Assembly (NCBI GenBank): GCA_000697475.1
Contig: JNEU01001101.1
Location: 1-64,000 of the forward strand
Source of the DNA: Lichtheimia corymbifera B2541
Lineage: Eukaryota > Mucoromycota > Mucoromycetes > Mucorales > Lichtheimiaceae
DNA: 64,000 bases
Reading direction: 5' to 3'
The translations under genes were made by a program, and so were the position numbers. The notes under the pieces are model-generated. The model worked only from the letters and a program-made list of their open reading frames with translations, ran no database searches and was not told the origin of the DNA. Positions within the stretch are counted from its first letter, which is position 1, and every line of letters begins with the position of its first letter. This document shows positions 9,935 through 21,811 of the stretch, piece after piece.

Positions 9935-12117
9935 TTAACTAGTACTACATCTATACGACCTCATCTTCTCTTTTAACAAGGTATCAAGTTCTTCATCCAT
10001 CTCCTTGTGTGGGTCACGTAGCATTAGGATAAAGTTCTCAAGTTCGGGGCATTGCAGCAAGACCACCAAGTCAGGATAATCAACGTGGTCGAGTCTTAAG
10101 CGTAATGATTTGAGACGAGGGAAGAATCGCAACGAGAGCAGATGAAAGCCATGGAAATCGTATAAACTCAGGGTGTGTATAAGCGAGCATTTCCGTGCCA
10201 ACGATTCCAGTAATTGTCGACCTTTATGAACGAACTCCTCCATAGTGTCCATTGGTGCTGTTATTGTCCGTAGCCTGAGCGTCAAGTTTTCCAATCGTGG
10301 TAACCCGGTCAACAACTTTAGCGTATCCAAGGGAAATTTGCTATGCTTTGGGACAAACAAAGTGCGTAGCTTGGAATCAATGCTGTTGTGGTGTCGAAGG
10401 AAATGATCTATGCCCGTAGCTGCATCACCACCTTTGATTCGAATGTCGGCTACCTCTAAATATGCAAGTCCTGATATGGCAATAAACACTTGATTGAGAT
10501 CCTGGTAAATGTGCGGATTGTTGTCATTATCATCATCCACCGAAAGACCTGGTCCTTTGAATAATTCAATGACTCTTAGATGGGGCGATCGTTGAATCAC
10601 AGACAAGGCAAGCTGCACATGCTCATCATTGCTGATCTTGTGGGTATAGCTGGTCAGGTGACTGAGGGTAACATGTTCGTAGATGGGAAGATAGGTGCTG
10701 ATATTGTCCTTTGAATTATAGCAGAAAAAGATGGATTGCAAGCTGTGGCTATTACGCGTGATGGATGTAATAATGTCGAGTATATCCACATCAAAGTTGT
10801 CACCGGATACAAAGTTGACATTGAGTGATTGCAAGTCGTTGTTGTTACTGGATTCGTAGTTGTTGTTGATTCCCTTGTATGTAATACGCTGCATGTAGGA
10901 TTCCTCATTCTGATAATCATTGTATGCGATAAGTTTGAGTTTGGGGCAATTGCCTTGGATCATTGATAAAGCATTCGTATCCAGGCATGGATTCACTGAA
11001 AATATCTCGAGTGCTGGTAGTCGTTGTGTCATTGTTTTCAAATCATACGATCGAAATCCGCGTTCTTCATTCCAAACCTTCAACTCCTTCAATCGGGGAT
11101 AAACCTCAGATGCAGTAGTAAGATCATTGTTGATATCGTGACATGTCAATGAAACAAGGTGTGGAAATGTGTCGAGAATGTCTCCAAGTGAATAATTCAA
11201 ATTCTCCATCTTGATATCCAAATGCGTCACAGTCGATTGCACAAGCTTCAAGGATGAAAGTATGGTCTTTGTATCTGTATCCTCAGGGTATATTCTAGTT
11301 TCATACATTGTATATGAGAAGATGATTCAAGCATATGGAAGATGCCAAAAAAAGCTTACTCATCCAAATCCAGATATCGTAATGATGGAAATTGATATTG
11401 CTGGAATAACTTGTAGGCTGAATTCGCTTCGTATTTGATCGTCAATGCGGCAGCATAGGGTGCTGTATGCTTCAAAATGTATCCACTGCTATCAACCAAA
11501 TCCTTGCCTGGCTCGCTGACAAGATGTAAATGACGTATGGATTGCACGATCGTATCACGCCATATATGAGATATGGAGAGGTACTGACAAAGGTGATCCA
11601 TTCCAATCCTTGTATCATCCGTAAAGAGTTTATCCACAATGATCTCGACAATCTCCCCAGGAAGCTCTTTGATGAAGTCGACGTATACGCTGTTGTGCTT
11701 TACTGCCATAGATCGCATATCAACCAGCTGCTGGTAGTAGGTATCGGATGATGGCACAACTGAAAGTCCTCGATCACATATAGCAATGCATGCTCGATGT
11801 CGTCCTTGTAGCTGATGCACGTGACCTGCACATAGGTACCCCATTCCTGAAGAAGGTGCTATTGTTTGCATAGTGGTTGTGTCGTTCATTGCTGCTTCAA
11901 ACTTGGCACTTGCTGCTAATGCTCTGGCTCGATCGTTTAAAAGTACAAGTCGTCGTTGGGTAGATTCTTCAAGCCAACGTGTTGCATCAGTGATCGTCTC
12001 GGTTACATGGTGTCTTTGAGGAATGGCAATCGGTTGAGGTTCGCGCATGACAAGCGAGTGAAGAAAGAAAGGTATGTCGTGAATCAAGTGTGGCGTACAA
12101 CAATTAAATATATACAC
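9935..12117 (-). CDS. TPR / F-box / leucine-rich-repeat protein (paralog 2)
   Basis: Two exons: 12117-11360 and 11294-9935, with a 65-bp intron (GTAAGC...ACTAG). The phase closes, giving 705 residues. The N-terminus has the TPR-like repeat (RARALAASAKFEAAMNDTT, GHVHQLQGRHRACIAICDRG). An F-box-like segment follows (VDFIKELPGEIVEIIVDKLF...YLSISHIWRDTIVQS, about 135-185). A long leucine-rich region closes the protein (LRVIELFKGPGLSVDDD, LENLTLRLRT, LKSLRLRLDHV). The intron position matches paralog 1, just before the LRR part, which supports common origin. The likely role is an SCF adaptor with unknown target. Upstream, an AT-rich TTAAATATATACACATAC stretch at 12106-12123 lies at the start codon side. 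Confidence 0.85.
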
Positions 12118-14446
12118 ATACAGGAGCCTTATGCAAAATGGGAAGCGGAAAGATAGATCAACATTTCATACATCCACATCTTTTAGTCGTACGTATACCT
12201 GTTCCTCCAAATTGCATGTGAACGGCTTCATCATCACTTTGTCGTATGGTCATGCATTGCGCAGCTGCACCTTGGATTCTGGATGTCATGTCAGTGTTAC
12301 ACGAAGCATCAGCCCCGAATGATGCTCTTCTATATTCCTATTTTCTGCTATAGATGTAATGTTGAATAAAGATATGACAATCCCACTTGAACAATGCTCA
12401 CCGCCCTGCTGCATGTTGACCTTAATATATGACACCATTTCGACTTTTAATGGATATGGCTATGGATGTATACTGGATTTGTACATGGGATAGAAGGGTC
12501 TGGATATATGTACAACGCTTACAAAAAAAGGTGTGTCCATTGTCAACTTGATCTTGATCCTTGATATTGTCACCGGCAATGGTGGGTGCAGGCAATGATC
12601 GTACATTACATGCTATTCCATGGCAGTAACAATCATCATCCAAGCCATGCAAATAAACGCTACCACATATCAAAAATCACCCATTCACCTTTGCGTAATG
12701 CGCATCCAAAGGGTAAACCCTTCTAAACCTGTGTATCTTCATCATTGGAGCAACTTGCCGCATATTTCAGTCTACCTCTTTTGAATGACATTGAATTAAA
12801 GGGTTACTTTAGCGAATACGGCATTGTGTTGACCCACCATTTTCAAGCTTCGATAGTCTAAAGGCCCCTCCCACTTCTTGACTTGGTCCTCGTAGTACGG
12901 AGTTACTTGGCATATTTCCCTATACATACACTTATGCTGGGTTGTGTGCATAGACCTTTATCCATTTGTAATGCCTGTAAAAAGGGAAAGGTGAAAAAGA
13001 CAAAGGGGTCTGATCGATTCATCGTGTATTGAACAAAGTCTGCATGCGATAGCATTATAGTTTTTTGTGATAAGATCTTGTCAATAACGACATCGCACAC
13101 GCTTTTTTTTAGATTTGGATATTGTGGGATATACGACGAGAGATGGAGAGTACACATTTCTGATAAGCCGTGGTGGCTTCTGTACCTGGCAACTTAATAG
13201 GAAGTCAACTATATCTCGATAGTCGCTGAGCAAAATAATTGGCTGACCTGTACACTGGCTGCATGAACAATGGTTGTTGCCACCTTGATTCTCGCTCCGA
13301 TAAATTCGATAAGCCCATATTTCTCAGACAACAAGATGTCAATGGCATGTATCATAAGGGAGTATTCGTGTCAATATCCGATCTCTTCTCATCATTGTTG
13401 CCAACAATGCTAGTAACTCCACTCGCCATCACCGATAATGACCTTTCTCATTGCTGCTGGTGCTGTGTTGATATCCGACCTCCACACGCTATTTGAATCA
13501 CCCATATCATAACATCGCCCCGATGCTCTCATCATTATCACCACAATCCCTCCAATGAAAAGTATCCTTTTAGCTTTCAGTTGTTCACATTGCTGATGGT
13601 GTCTCTATGTGAAACCATAAATTCATATCGCCTATCGTAAATACTCTCTGACTTTCTCTGCATCATCACCATCTTCGTCGTCATAAAGACATTTCCTCAA
13701 TCCCAGAAAACCAGTTCTTTCGATACTTTCCATTTCAGCTGGCAATAACTATTTGTGGTTTCCGACGATAATCCATCTTTTATATGATATGGGATAACAT
13801 GAATGATGTATGCTAACGAATGTGCCAACAGGGAAATATCCAATGCATCATGGGGCTACGCACCCAATAAACTACAGTTGATAGCAAGGTGAGCTTAGTT
13901 AATGTCTTCACGTGGATGAAAAAACAAGCGCTGGCTTACCTTCTCAAACCATTTGCCAACCCCATTCAGCTGCCGTCGCCCTTGGTATCCTTTGATGATT
14001 ACCATCCTTCAGATAATTGCATTCCAATGGGTTTCACATGCTCCCACTTACCATTGAATTCTCAAAGAGCTTCATATTATGTGATCCAGGGGCCATTTTC
14101 GACATGTTGCTGACCCACATCCATTGTTATTTTTTGAGTAAATGGTTGCTCTTCCCATTCCTTCATAGCAGCAGATCTCAATATCCTGTCAATTCCCGAA
14201 AATCCTGTGGATCTCCTTACCATCATAATTTTGCTTGTAGTTCCATCCTTATTGTACATCGCCCATGCAAGAGAGTCTCTAAGACAGGCACTCTAAACCG
14301 TAACATGTCTTGGGATTGGCCAGCGCTGTCGCTTCTTCATTGACGTATAAATCCACCTCTGACCATTGCTGAGAAATGATGCTTGTTTGCTCATCCTTAT
14401 ATCCAACCATAGCCTTATGTGATAGGACCATTGATAGGCTTGTATC
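12118..14446. other. Gene-poor stretch with unresolved coding-like segments
   Basis: I could not build a gene here. The best segment is on the minus strand at about 12795-12910. There a frame reads EICQVTPYYEDQVKKWEG and continues to a TAA at about 12795, with normal coding composition. A strong pyrimidine-rich acceptor (CCTTTCCCTTTTTACAG) lies about 90 bases upstream near 12975, but the phases do not join cleanly. Fragments near 13390-13500 also look coding in more than one frame. Taken together this resembles a decayed multi-exon gene on the minus strand. Confidence 0.25.
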
Positions 14447-15702
14447 TCAAGGTATGGTGATCAAGGAAGACGTGTTGCAAAGATACATAGAGCCGCTGTG
14501 TGGATTGATTCGAGTGTCGGACATGACCCATGGTTGTATGTAAAACGCCCTTAGCCTTATACACGTGACATAATCCATCCATCCTGCTGGCCATGTGACA
14601 GGTAACCACAGCCAATATCCCATGATCCGATCTTGTTGATCGCTTGCTGCTTCAATCATTGCAAAGTACTGAGTTTGTCGATGATAAAGTTGAAATCAAA
14701 CCACAATAGACGTTTGCTGCGTGCAATTGCATAGGATGTGAAGGATGAGCAGGTGGAACCAGTTATGCAGGTGAGGATGAGAGATTTTTTTTGGTCAACA
14801 ATGATAAATCCAATAGGTGTAATCAGGTCCATACATGCAATTGAGAGAGGCGAAGACAATGAAACGTGATAAAAGTACGAGGTCGTTGCTGTTGCCCTCT
14901 GCATGCCGTTTTTCATATTCGGCTGACTTGGTCACTTTGATAGTTGATTCCCTCGTTATCCAATCCGCAAATAGTTTTCCTCGTCCTTGCTATACTGAAT
15001 TGATCCAATCATCCCTTGATAGTCGATCATCGTGATATTCGTTTGGTATCCATGGACACATCCAGTCGTCGTATCGGATCTCCATGCATTCATTTGTCGG
15101 AACTAGTTGGTCTGACACTTGTCTCGATTGCAAGAACGTAAAACCGTCAAAGTACAATATGGAATGATAAAACTGGACGTGGCCTCTTCTTTGCCTTTTG
15201 GCGGATATGATGCCGAATACGCTGCGATCAAATATCATCCTGAACCCGTTTGATGCATCAACTGCTGCCAAGGTGACATGACCACAATGAAAGGCAAGGT
15301 GCTGTCCAGCTTCACTATAGTCGATCATTAATCTTCTTTTGGTAAAACATCAGTTCATGTCTTTGGTACCTGAATACCATGCATCGAATGCGGGTATACG
15401 TCGTCGCTGCATCCAAATTAGACTCGAAACCTCGATCTGCGTCATATAACGTGAGATGATTGCACGATTGTGATATCTCATTTTTACCTTGGACAATGGG
15501 ATAGCATCCACTATAGAAACTTTGCTATTGGTGTGCATTGAAGGAACGGTGATATAATGTTTGTAATGAATAAAGCTACTGCATATCATCGACGATATAT
15601 TCCAGTATCACGCCAGGAAAAAAAGACCCCTTGGAACCCTGTGTTGCTAAGATCAACAGCCTTGGAATGTCGAGGACGAACACGATTGTAGGTTGTCTTC
15701 AT
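14447..15702 (-). pseudogene. Broken multi-exon gene of unknown function
   Basis: Exon-like pieces on the minus strand join in phase: 15510-15488, 15436-15370 and 15314-14990, across introns of 51 and 55 bp with good borders (GTAAAA...CGCAG, GTACCA...CTATAG). They encode ...GCYPIVQDRGFESNLDAA... then SEAGQHLAFHCGHVTLA... through IRYDDWMCPWIPNEYHDD. The frame meets a TAG at 14992-14990. The same frame then stays open and coding-like for about 64 more codons (LFADWITRESTIKVTKSAEY...) to a TGA at 14797. Further pieces in other frames continue to about 14447. Upstream, a possible first exon begins at 15702 (MKTTYNRVRPRHSKAVDL) but I could not join it. I recognise no family. The in-frame stop and frame changes suggest a pseudogene, though the stop could lie in an unrecognised intron. 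Confidence 0.4.
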
Positions 15703-15970
15703 TGCCTCTTTGCTGAATCGTAATGGATGAGTCGCATTGGTGGCTCGTGAGCTGCGTCACGTTGGAAGCCATTGTATAGTTAAAGAGAAAGCCATTGTCC
15801 AAGTTGAGCGGGAAGAGGAGTAGACGTGACAAGAGAAAGAGAGACACTGACATGAACACTGCGGCATTACCCATTTTTTCACCGACAACGTATTACACAT
15901 GCCACCAGTGTTCTGGTACCATAATGCAAGATCATTAATAATCATCACACTTTTGCTCCAGCAATAATCT
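15703..15970. other. Spacer between the broken gene and the HET gene
   Basis: A minus-strand frame from 15874 begins with a hydrophobic, signal-peptide-like stretch (VFMSVSLFLLSRLLLF) and could be an upstream exon of the broken gene, but no phase-consistent junction was found. Otherwise I see nothing. Confidence 0.25.
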
Positions 15971-17269
15971 TCAACGTTTATTTATTGCATAATAAATTGT
16001 CATCAACTTATTATACACTTGACCCATATTTTCAACTTGTCGTAAATCAATTGCATCTGCATGCTCAATCCATTTTCTACTTGTGCAAGACGAATATAAA
16101 CTATCCAGCTCTGATAAGAAATGCCTCCAAACTGCATTGGGATCGGGCATCCTTGGGATTTTGATCTCCAGCATTTTCAGCACTCCATAAATATAATCAG
16201 CTGGATCATAACATCGTCGCTTGGATTCACACAATGATCCCATTAGTACTTGAAGCAAGAATTTCTCTTTGGTGCTGATACGAATAGTATTGGACCTTCT
16301 TGCAGATTTTATGTCTCTAAGTGTGCGATGAACTTGGGAGGATATCTGACACCCGTCATTTTCTGGCCATCTGGTTAGCTGTTTCCGTTAATATCAATTC
16401 AGATACCCTGTGGAACGTACCGGGTGGTTTACCAAACAATACTGGATCGGAACGCCATAGCACATTTATAAATGAAAGTAATTCATTTAGAGTGATTGTG
16501 TTGGTTTGGAGTCGATGAATATCTGTTTCACTCATAAACCGCACATCTCCACACGGTAGAGCCATCTCCTGCCAGGTCGACACACGTTGCCACCATTCAC
16601 ATTGGAAGAATGTGTACAGGACTTTAAGCAGCTTGGACTCTTGATTTAAGTGCTTGTATATGCGAATTTTTGGTATCAGAGTAGGCTCACAATCAATCAT
16701 GACAATACAGTCAAGGCAACAAGAGTATATATCTCCCATGATATCCAACGGCGTGTCATGTCGTGCACACAACACATCAATCCACCAATAACTGTCAGGA
16801 TGATATTTGAGCAATGCAAGTAAGGCATCTCTTTTTTCAAGCCTCATTGATACAGGTTTCATCGGCTGTCCTTCTTCATCATCCACATATTCATGAATGT
16901 CGTGCCAATGGTATCGGTCATTCTCTTTGAGGCCCCAAAGATGCGATAACGCGTAGTAAAAAGATGGGATGTGTTTTACTTCATTGATCCTTTTGATCAT
17001 GCGTTTACGATGGTATGAATCACTGGCAGGTCGTATCACTTGCATTCGGCCTCCATTTTCAGGTACGTAGAGGAGTAGAAAGTACTCGTCGTCTAAAAGT
17101 GCGTTGAGTCCTTTTTCGAAAAACCTTTTTAGATTGCCCTTTTCGTCATTTTCTACATTTATATCGATCTAAACGAAAAGTCATTAATACTAATTTTTAC
17201 ATTTGAAAACGATATTGTGAAAGTGTGTACTTTGTAAGGGTCGTTGTCTTCGTCAGTGTCGTATGTCAT
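15971..17269 (-). pseudogene. HET (heterokaryon incompatibility) domain protein with a one-base frame break
   Basis: Exon 1 (17269-17231, MTYDTDEDNDPYK) joins exon 2 at 17168 across a 62-bp intron (GTACAC...TTTAG) in phase. The frame then runs through a HET domain. The phrases FYYALSHLWGL, LEKRDALLALLKYHPDSYWWIDVLCA, DIMGDIYSCC and WWQRVSTWQEMALPCGDVRFM are characteristic of fungal HET proteins. At 16362-16356 the frame AGA AAA TGA stops. Skipping one A in the AAAA run restores a frame that continues with coding text (YDPADYIYGVLKMLEIKIPRM) to a stop at 15971. HET proteins mediate self/non-self recognition in ascomycetes; in zygomycetes the role is unknown. The break may be a real inactivating indel, a sequencing error, or an unrecognised short intron (GTACGT near 16421 is a good donor, but phases do not close). 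A start further upstream would add a hydrophobic segment. Confidence 0.7.
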
Positions 17270-18119
17270 GATGAAAAATAGGAAGAAAGATGTGAGAATT
17301 GGAAACGGTGTTTGGCGCAGTACTATCCATGTTACTCTACTAGGTATGTTGTACCACATACCAAGTATCAAGAAAGCCCTTAAGCCCAAACAAATCGCTA
17401 TTTCGATAGCCATGTCCAGCCCAAGGTTAGCAAGGTCGTCTGACTACCATGAACAATGACCTTGTGAATACCTAGGAATCTTACGTATACTGGGATGGAG
17501 TTGTTGACAACAAAGGTCTACTCGCACGCCCTACGTACTTTGGAAGGAGATTTCTCGTTATTCGAATTAAAATCTAGCATACCACAACTGGCGATACAAA
17601 GAGAGTAAGATTCCAATGAGACAAGACATGCTCTTTATTCCTTCCACATTGTAGTTGTACATGACAAAGATTACTATGAAGCACCACTGACTAACACCCT
17701 CAAGTAATATCAACCCAAACATGTGTTCTCTGGTTACATGATATAGTGCCAACGAATCCTTGTATACGAGCCTTCGCCATCCATCGAATCTTCCTCAAAC
17801 CAACAAAGTTTCGATCATATGAAGCCTCACAATTCCCCATCAATCCATTGTCTATCCAATAACAATCATCATCCAAAAAGTAACCACGTGATCGACATCA
17901 ACGAACATTCCCGATGAAACTATGTATATAAAGATTCCCATATTCGATCCCACAAAAAGATTCATTGAAAAAGAATATATTGAAGTGTCTAACGAATTGC
18001 ATATTTCTAATTGATGTCCTTGTACGTGTGGTATTGGGTCATTGTCGTAGCCGCTTCATGCGTATTGAACGCCGTAAACATAATAATAATTATAGCTGTG
18101 TGTTTTGCACCATCCACTG
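17270..18119. other. Intergenic, no supported gene
   Basis: A minus-strand open frame at 17567-17752 encodes 61 mostly hydrophobic residues, but nothing else supports it. The remainder is AT-rich with no recognisable structure. Confidence 0.3.
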
Positions 18120-19650
18120 CCAGATCTATTGCTGCATTCTTGTAGTGACCCCAAAAAAGGTGGTGCCAATTCATGTGGTGATCCAAAAAGAGCCACACAA
18201 TAAATCCGTAGCCATGCAATCGATAATGCTGCCATTTGAGCATGGTAACTCGTACATGCTGTGCCATATCCAGATGATGCATCCCTGTAGTGATCCCAAA
18301 AGATGATGGTACGAAATGAGCGTGTAGTTGATGATGCTGTTGGTGCTATATAACCACTGTTGACCGAGATGATGTTGTTGGTGTTGCATATCCACTGCCA
18401 AATCCAGATGATGCTCTCAGTGTTGTCTATTCACTGTGGAATCCAGATGACGCTGCTGTTTGTGTATATCCACTGCCAGATCCCGTTGATGCTGTCATAT
18501 GTGCATAGCCACTGTCCGATCCCGTTTATGCATCCTGCTGGTGATCCCAAAAAGAGATGATGCAAGATGATCGTGTAAATGAGGTTGCCGTCTGTGGATA
18601 TCCACTACCAACCGAGATGATGCTGCTGTCGTTTGTTTATCCATAGTCAGACCCCTTTGCTGCTTATCGCTCCCCCCTAATAAGAACATTGTTAATGGAT
18701 GATAGATGAGTGCACTGCAAACCCTTACATGGACTGCCAACAAGAAGAGATGCAAAAGATATCCATGTACGTATGCCACATTCCTTGTAGTGAAGCCAAA
18801 TAGAAGTGTTGAAAGATAGACGTGTAGATGATGACGCAGCTGGTGTTGTATATCGACTGCCAGTTCCCTCTGATGTACCCTTGTAATGATCCCAGAAAGA
18901 GGTGGTGTCAATTCATGTGGTGATCTAAAAAGAGCCACATAATAAACCTCTATCCGCATACTTGATGATGCTGTCATTTGATCAAGGTAACTTGTACAGC
19001 CACTGTACGATCCCTCTGATGCATCCTGAAACCATCGAAAATGAGATGGTGCAAGATGAGCGTGTAGCTGATGCTGTCGTTTGCGTATAGCCACTGTCAA
19101 TCGTGATGATGATATTAGTGTTGTATAACCACTGCAAGATCCATTTATTGCACCGTTGCCGCTGTCCCAAAAAGAAAGATGGGCGTATCATATATCCATG
19201 GTTGTGTAGTTGATGTTGCTGTCGCTTGTGTATCCACGGTCACCCAAGATGATGTTTCTGTTTGTGCCTATCCACTGCCAGATCCAGATGATGCTACCGG
19301 TTGTGTATAGCCACTGCTAGATCCCATTGATGCATTCTGGTGGTGATCCCAAAAAGAGGTAGTGCAAGATGGGTGTATCATAATTCCATAAGCGTCCACC
19401 TGATGATGCTGTTAATGCTATATAGCCACTCTTCTCTTTGCTGCACTGTTATCGCTGTCCCAAAATAAAAAGATGGAATATCATATATTCGTAGACGTGT
19501 AGATGATGATGATGTTGTCATTGTAGATCCGCTGCCAATCCCGAATATCCATTTTTGTTGTATCCCAATAAGAGGTGGTGCCGTAATATATCCATACGCG
19601 TGTACTAGGTGTTGATGCTTCGGTGTTATATATCCACTGTGCTGTTGTGT
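18120..19650. repeat. Long compound minisatellite, core ATCCACTGCCAGATCC / GATGATGCTG
   Basis: About 1.5 kb alternates (T/A)A(T/G)CCACTG(C/T)(C/A)(A/G)ATCC with GATGATG(C/T)TG(C/T)TG and a second module GTGATCCCAAAAAGA(G/T)(G/A)(A/T)GGTG. Clear copies are at about 18117-18165, 18285-18300, 18393-18545, 18600-18640, 18850-18945, 19005-19190 and 19240-19365. One subsegment (CAATTCATGTGGTGATC(C/T)AAAAAGAGCCACA) is duplicated at 18166-18200 and 18908-18942. Open frames up to 201 aa on the minus strand are periodic His/Gln-rich translations of the repeat and are not supported as genes. Confidence 0.7.
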
Positions 19651-20329
19651 GTGGCAACCACCAAAAGTGAAGAGACCTTTAATATCTTGCTTGCAGTCCA
19701 CATGATTTGATTGGTCTTACCTGCATGAACCATCTAACTCCTTGTTGGAAAATGAATCACTCATCCAGAACCTTGGTGTATGTTGATCACTCGGGTAACG
19801 CTGTCGAGAGATGTGGGATGTTCTTGTATGATTCTCCTTGCAGATGTAATCGTAAATGATTACAATGACATAGCTGCTGGTTGGATGTGAGGCTGTTGTA
19901 GAGAAAGATTCATCCAGTATCGACTACCAAGGCCAGCCTCTATCACAATAAAGATACTTGGTCAGTACTTTTGATTACTCATGCTTGCCCTATCCACAAC
20001 ATACATTGTCGCCATTTTATATGCATCACTGAAGCTGTGCTTCGATATCGGTTGCTGGCTAACGTGTTGACGTCTTTGTAACAGTATACGATAGCGCCCA
20101 CGACCTCGACACTGGTGGTCTAAACAAGAGAGAGAGGCGATGCGTTGTTGGTTGCTGTCATGCGTTTCCAAATGAACGTGTCTGTTGTTGAAGAAGAAAG
20201 TAGACGTTGAAGCTCGATAGTCGACAACGGAAAAGAGAGACACTTTTTTTTGTCGCCGGAATCAATAAAGCTGTTGGTGAATGCGAATACGTCGACAATG
20301 GCTCATTGTGGTAACGAGAAAGGGGAGAG
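19651..20329. other. Intergenic, no supported gene
   Basis: I see no repeat, RNA or coding signal beyond chance open frames of 90 codons or fewer. Confidence 0.3.
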
Positions 20330-20366
20330 AGACTGAGTGAGTGTGTGTGTGAGTGTGTGTGTCTGA
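20330..20366. repeat. GT-rich microsatellite
   Basis: A short GAGTGAGTGTGTGTGTGAGTGTGTGTGTCTGAG stretch reads as alternating (GT)n and GAGT. Confidence 0.7.
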
Positions 20367-21126
20367 GAAAAGGAAAAGGTGCAAAAGAAAGAGTGCAAAA
20401 GTCAGACCTGCCTTTTCTTCTTCCCGCCTCACCTCCATTCACAAACCAAGCTCACCACGACGACAACCTGCAATCAATCAGCACAACACAACAACTTGGC
20501 CTTCTCTCAATGACAGTAACCATTCAACAAGGCATGGCAACCGTGGTCAATGGCAACTCCAACGACAACCCTATAAGCATCAGTAGACACGCAATGACAG
20601 CGCATGAGTGAGTCAAGTTACAAGCAACACGTGTTATACTGCAAACGAGTACTTACACATATTGGAGAAGGTCGCAGAATGGTACAACGATATACAAGGT
20701 TTCTTCTCTTTGGTACTGGTGAACAAGATAGCGTTTTAGGTCACATCGTTGACAATGAATATCGCTGACAAAGGAATCACACTATCGTTATCAGGACGCG
20801 TGGATCAGGGAAGATGATGTTGTTTGCTATCATCCAGGTACCTTTCATGGCTATGATGATCATCTAATGGTATTGCTGACGCGTTTCATACATATACAAA
20901 GATCTCGAATGCTGTCATGGCTAGGATTGAAAGGTTTGTGTGAGTGTGAGTGACACCCAATACAAGGTTTCTGATGTAATCTTATCCTTGCGATCCATTT
21001 TTCCACTATGGTACAAGAATGATCAGCAAATTGAACAATACCAAAAAAGCACCTTCGATCCAACCATCAACCAGAAGAGACCAGCATGATCAATGACACA
21101 GCTTTCAATAATCACTTCAAGGCAGG
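20367..21126. other. Intergenic, no supported gene
   Basis: Chance open frames overlap in two plus-strand registers (20345-20611) just after the microsatellite. Possible splice signals occur near 20690 but no exon chain can be built. Confidence 0.25.
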
Positions 21127-21811
21127 ATGGATGGGGTATATGGCCATGGATATGTACACGCGATGCAAAAGATATCGAGGAACACGGAGATGTATCACGT
21201 GCCATTGTGGAACATGCAAGACCGCTTGTTTATGCAGCTGGGATCAGGGAAATTCCGACCATCCGACGTTAGTTGTATCACCAAGCACCGTTCACTTTGC
21301 ATAGGCCATGGTTCATTCACGTTGTAAGTGTCTGATATTACCAGGGAGGTGTATAAAATTTGGTGAATACTAATTTATATGAAAATATAGGAAGGCTTCA
21401 GAAAAGATGTGTCTCTCCAACGTCTCATTTATCCGGTTCTCCTGCACACGCATTCGTTTGGCATTGACTTGTTGGGATGCAATGGATTTGAATATCAGTT
21501 TGAAGACAACAACGTTTTCCAAAAGGCAAGTGACTGAAATATGTCTTTTGCTTCCTATCAATTCGACTTACAGGAATACTTGCTCTGATAGTCATCATCA
21601 TATGTTACATATGCTACAAGGCGGCTTCCACAGGTACATATTCTTTATTGGTGGTAACGTGGATAATTTGGTGTTTACATGGTTTCTAAGCTTATCTTCT
21701 ATTATGGATTCCGGTTGCATGCGATTGTTTGAGAAGATTGCGCTTAGCATATTGACGCGGATACCCAAAACGTGGCATTGTCTTATATCTAAAACTAACC
21801 TCCTCAGGTAA
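21127..21811 (+). pseudogene. Possible spliced gene remnant of unknown function
   Basis: A plausible intron (donor GTAAGT at 21324, acceptor AAATATAG at 21400) joins an upstream frame to a downstream one. After the acceptor, one frame reads EGFRKDVSLQRLIYPVLLHT and then FGIDLLGCNGFEYQFEDNN. This has strong coding character, but the phase-consistent reading of the upstream frame gives a different, less protein-like product. A second possible intron (GTGACT at 21526 to TTACAG at 21572) follows. I cannot reconcile all phases, so this is more likely a decayed gene than a living one. I recognise no family. Confidence 0.3.

Noticed and set aside
18495..19100. A 201-codon minus-strand frame
   Set aside because: Low-complexity His/Gln/Thr-rich translation of the minisatellite.
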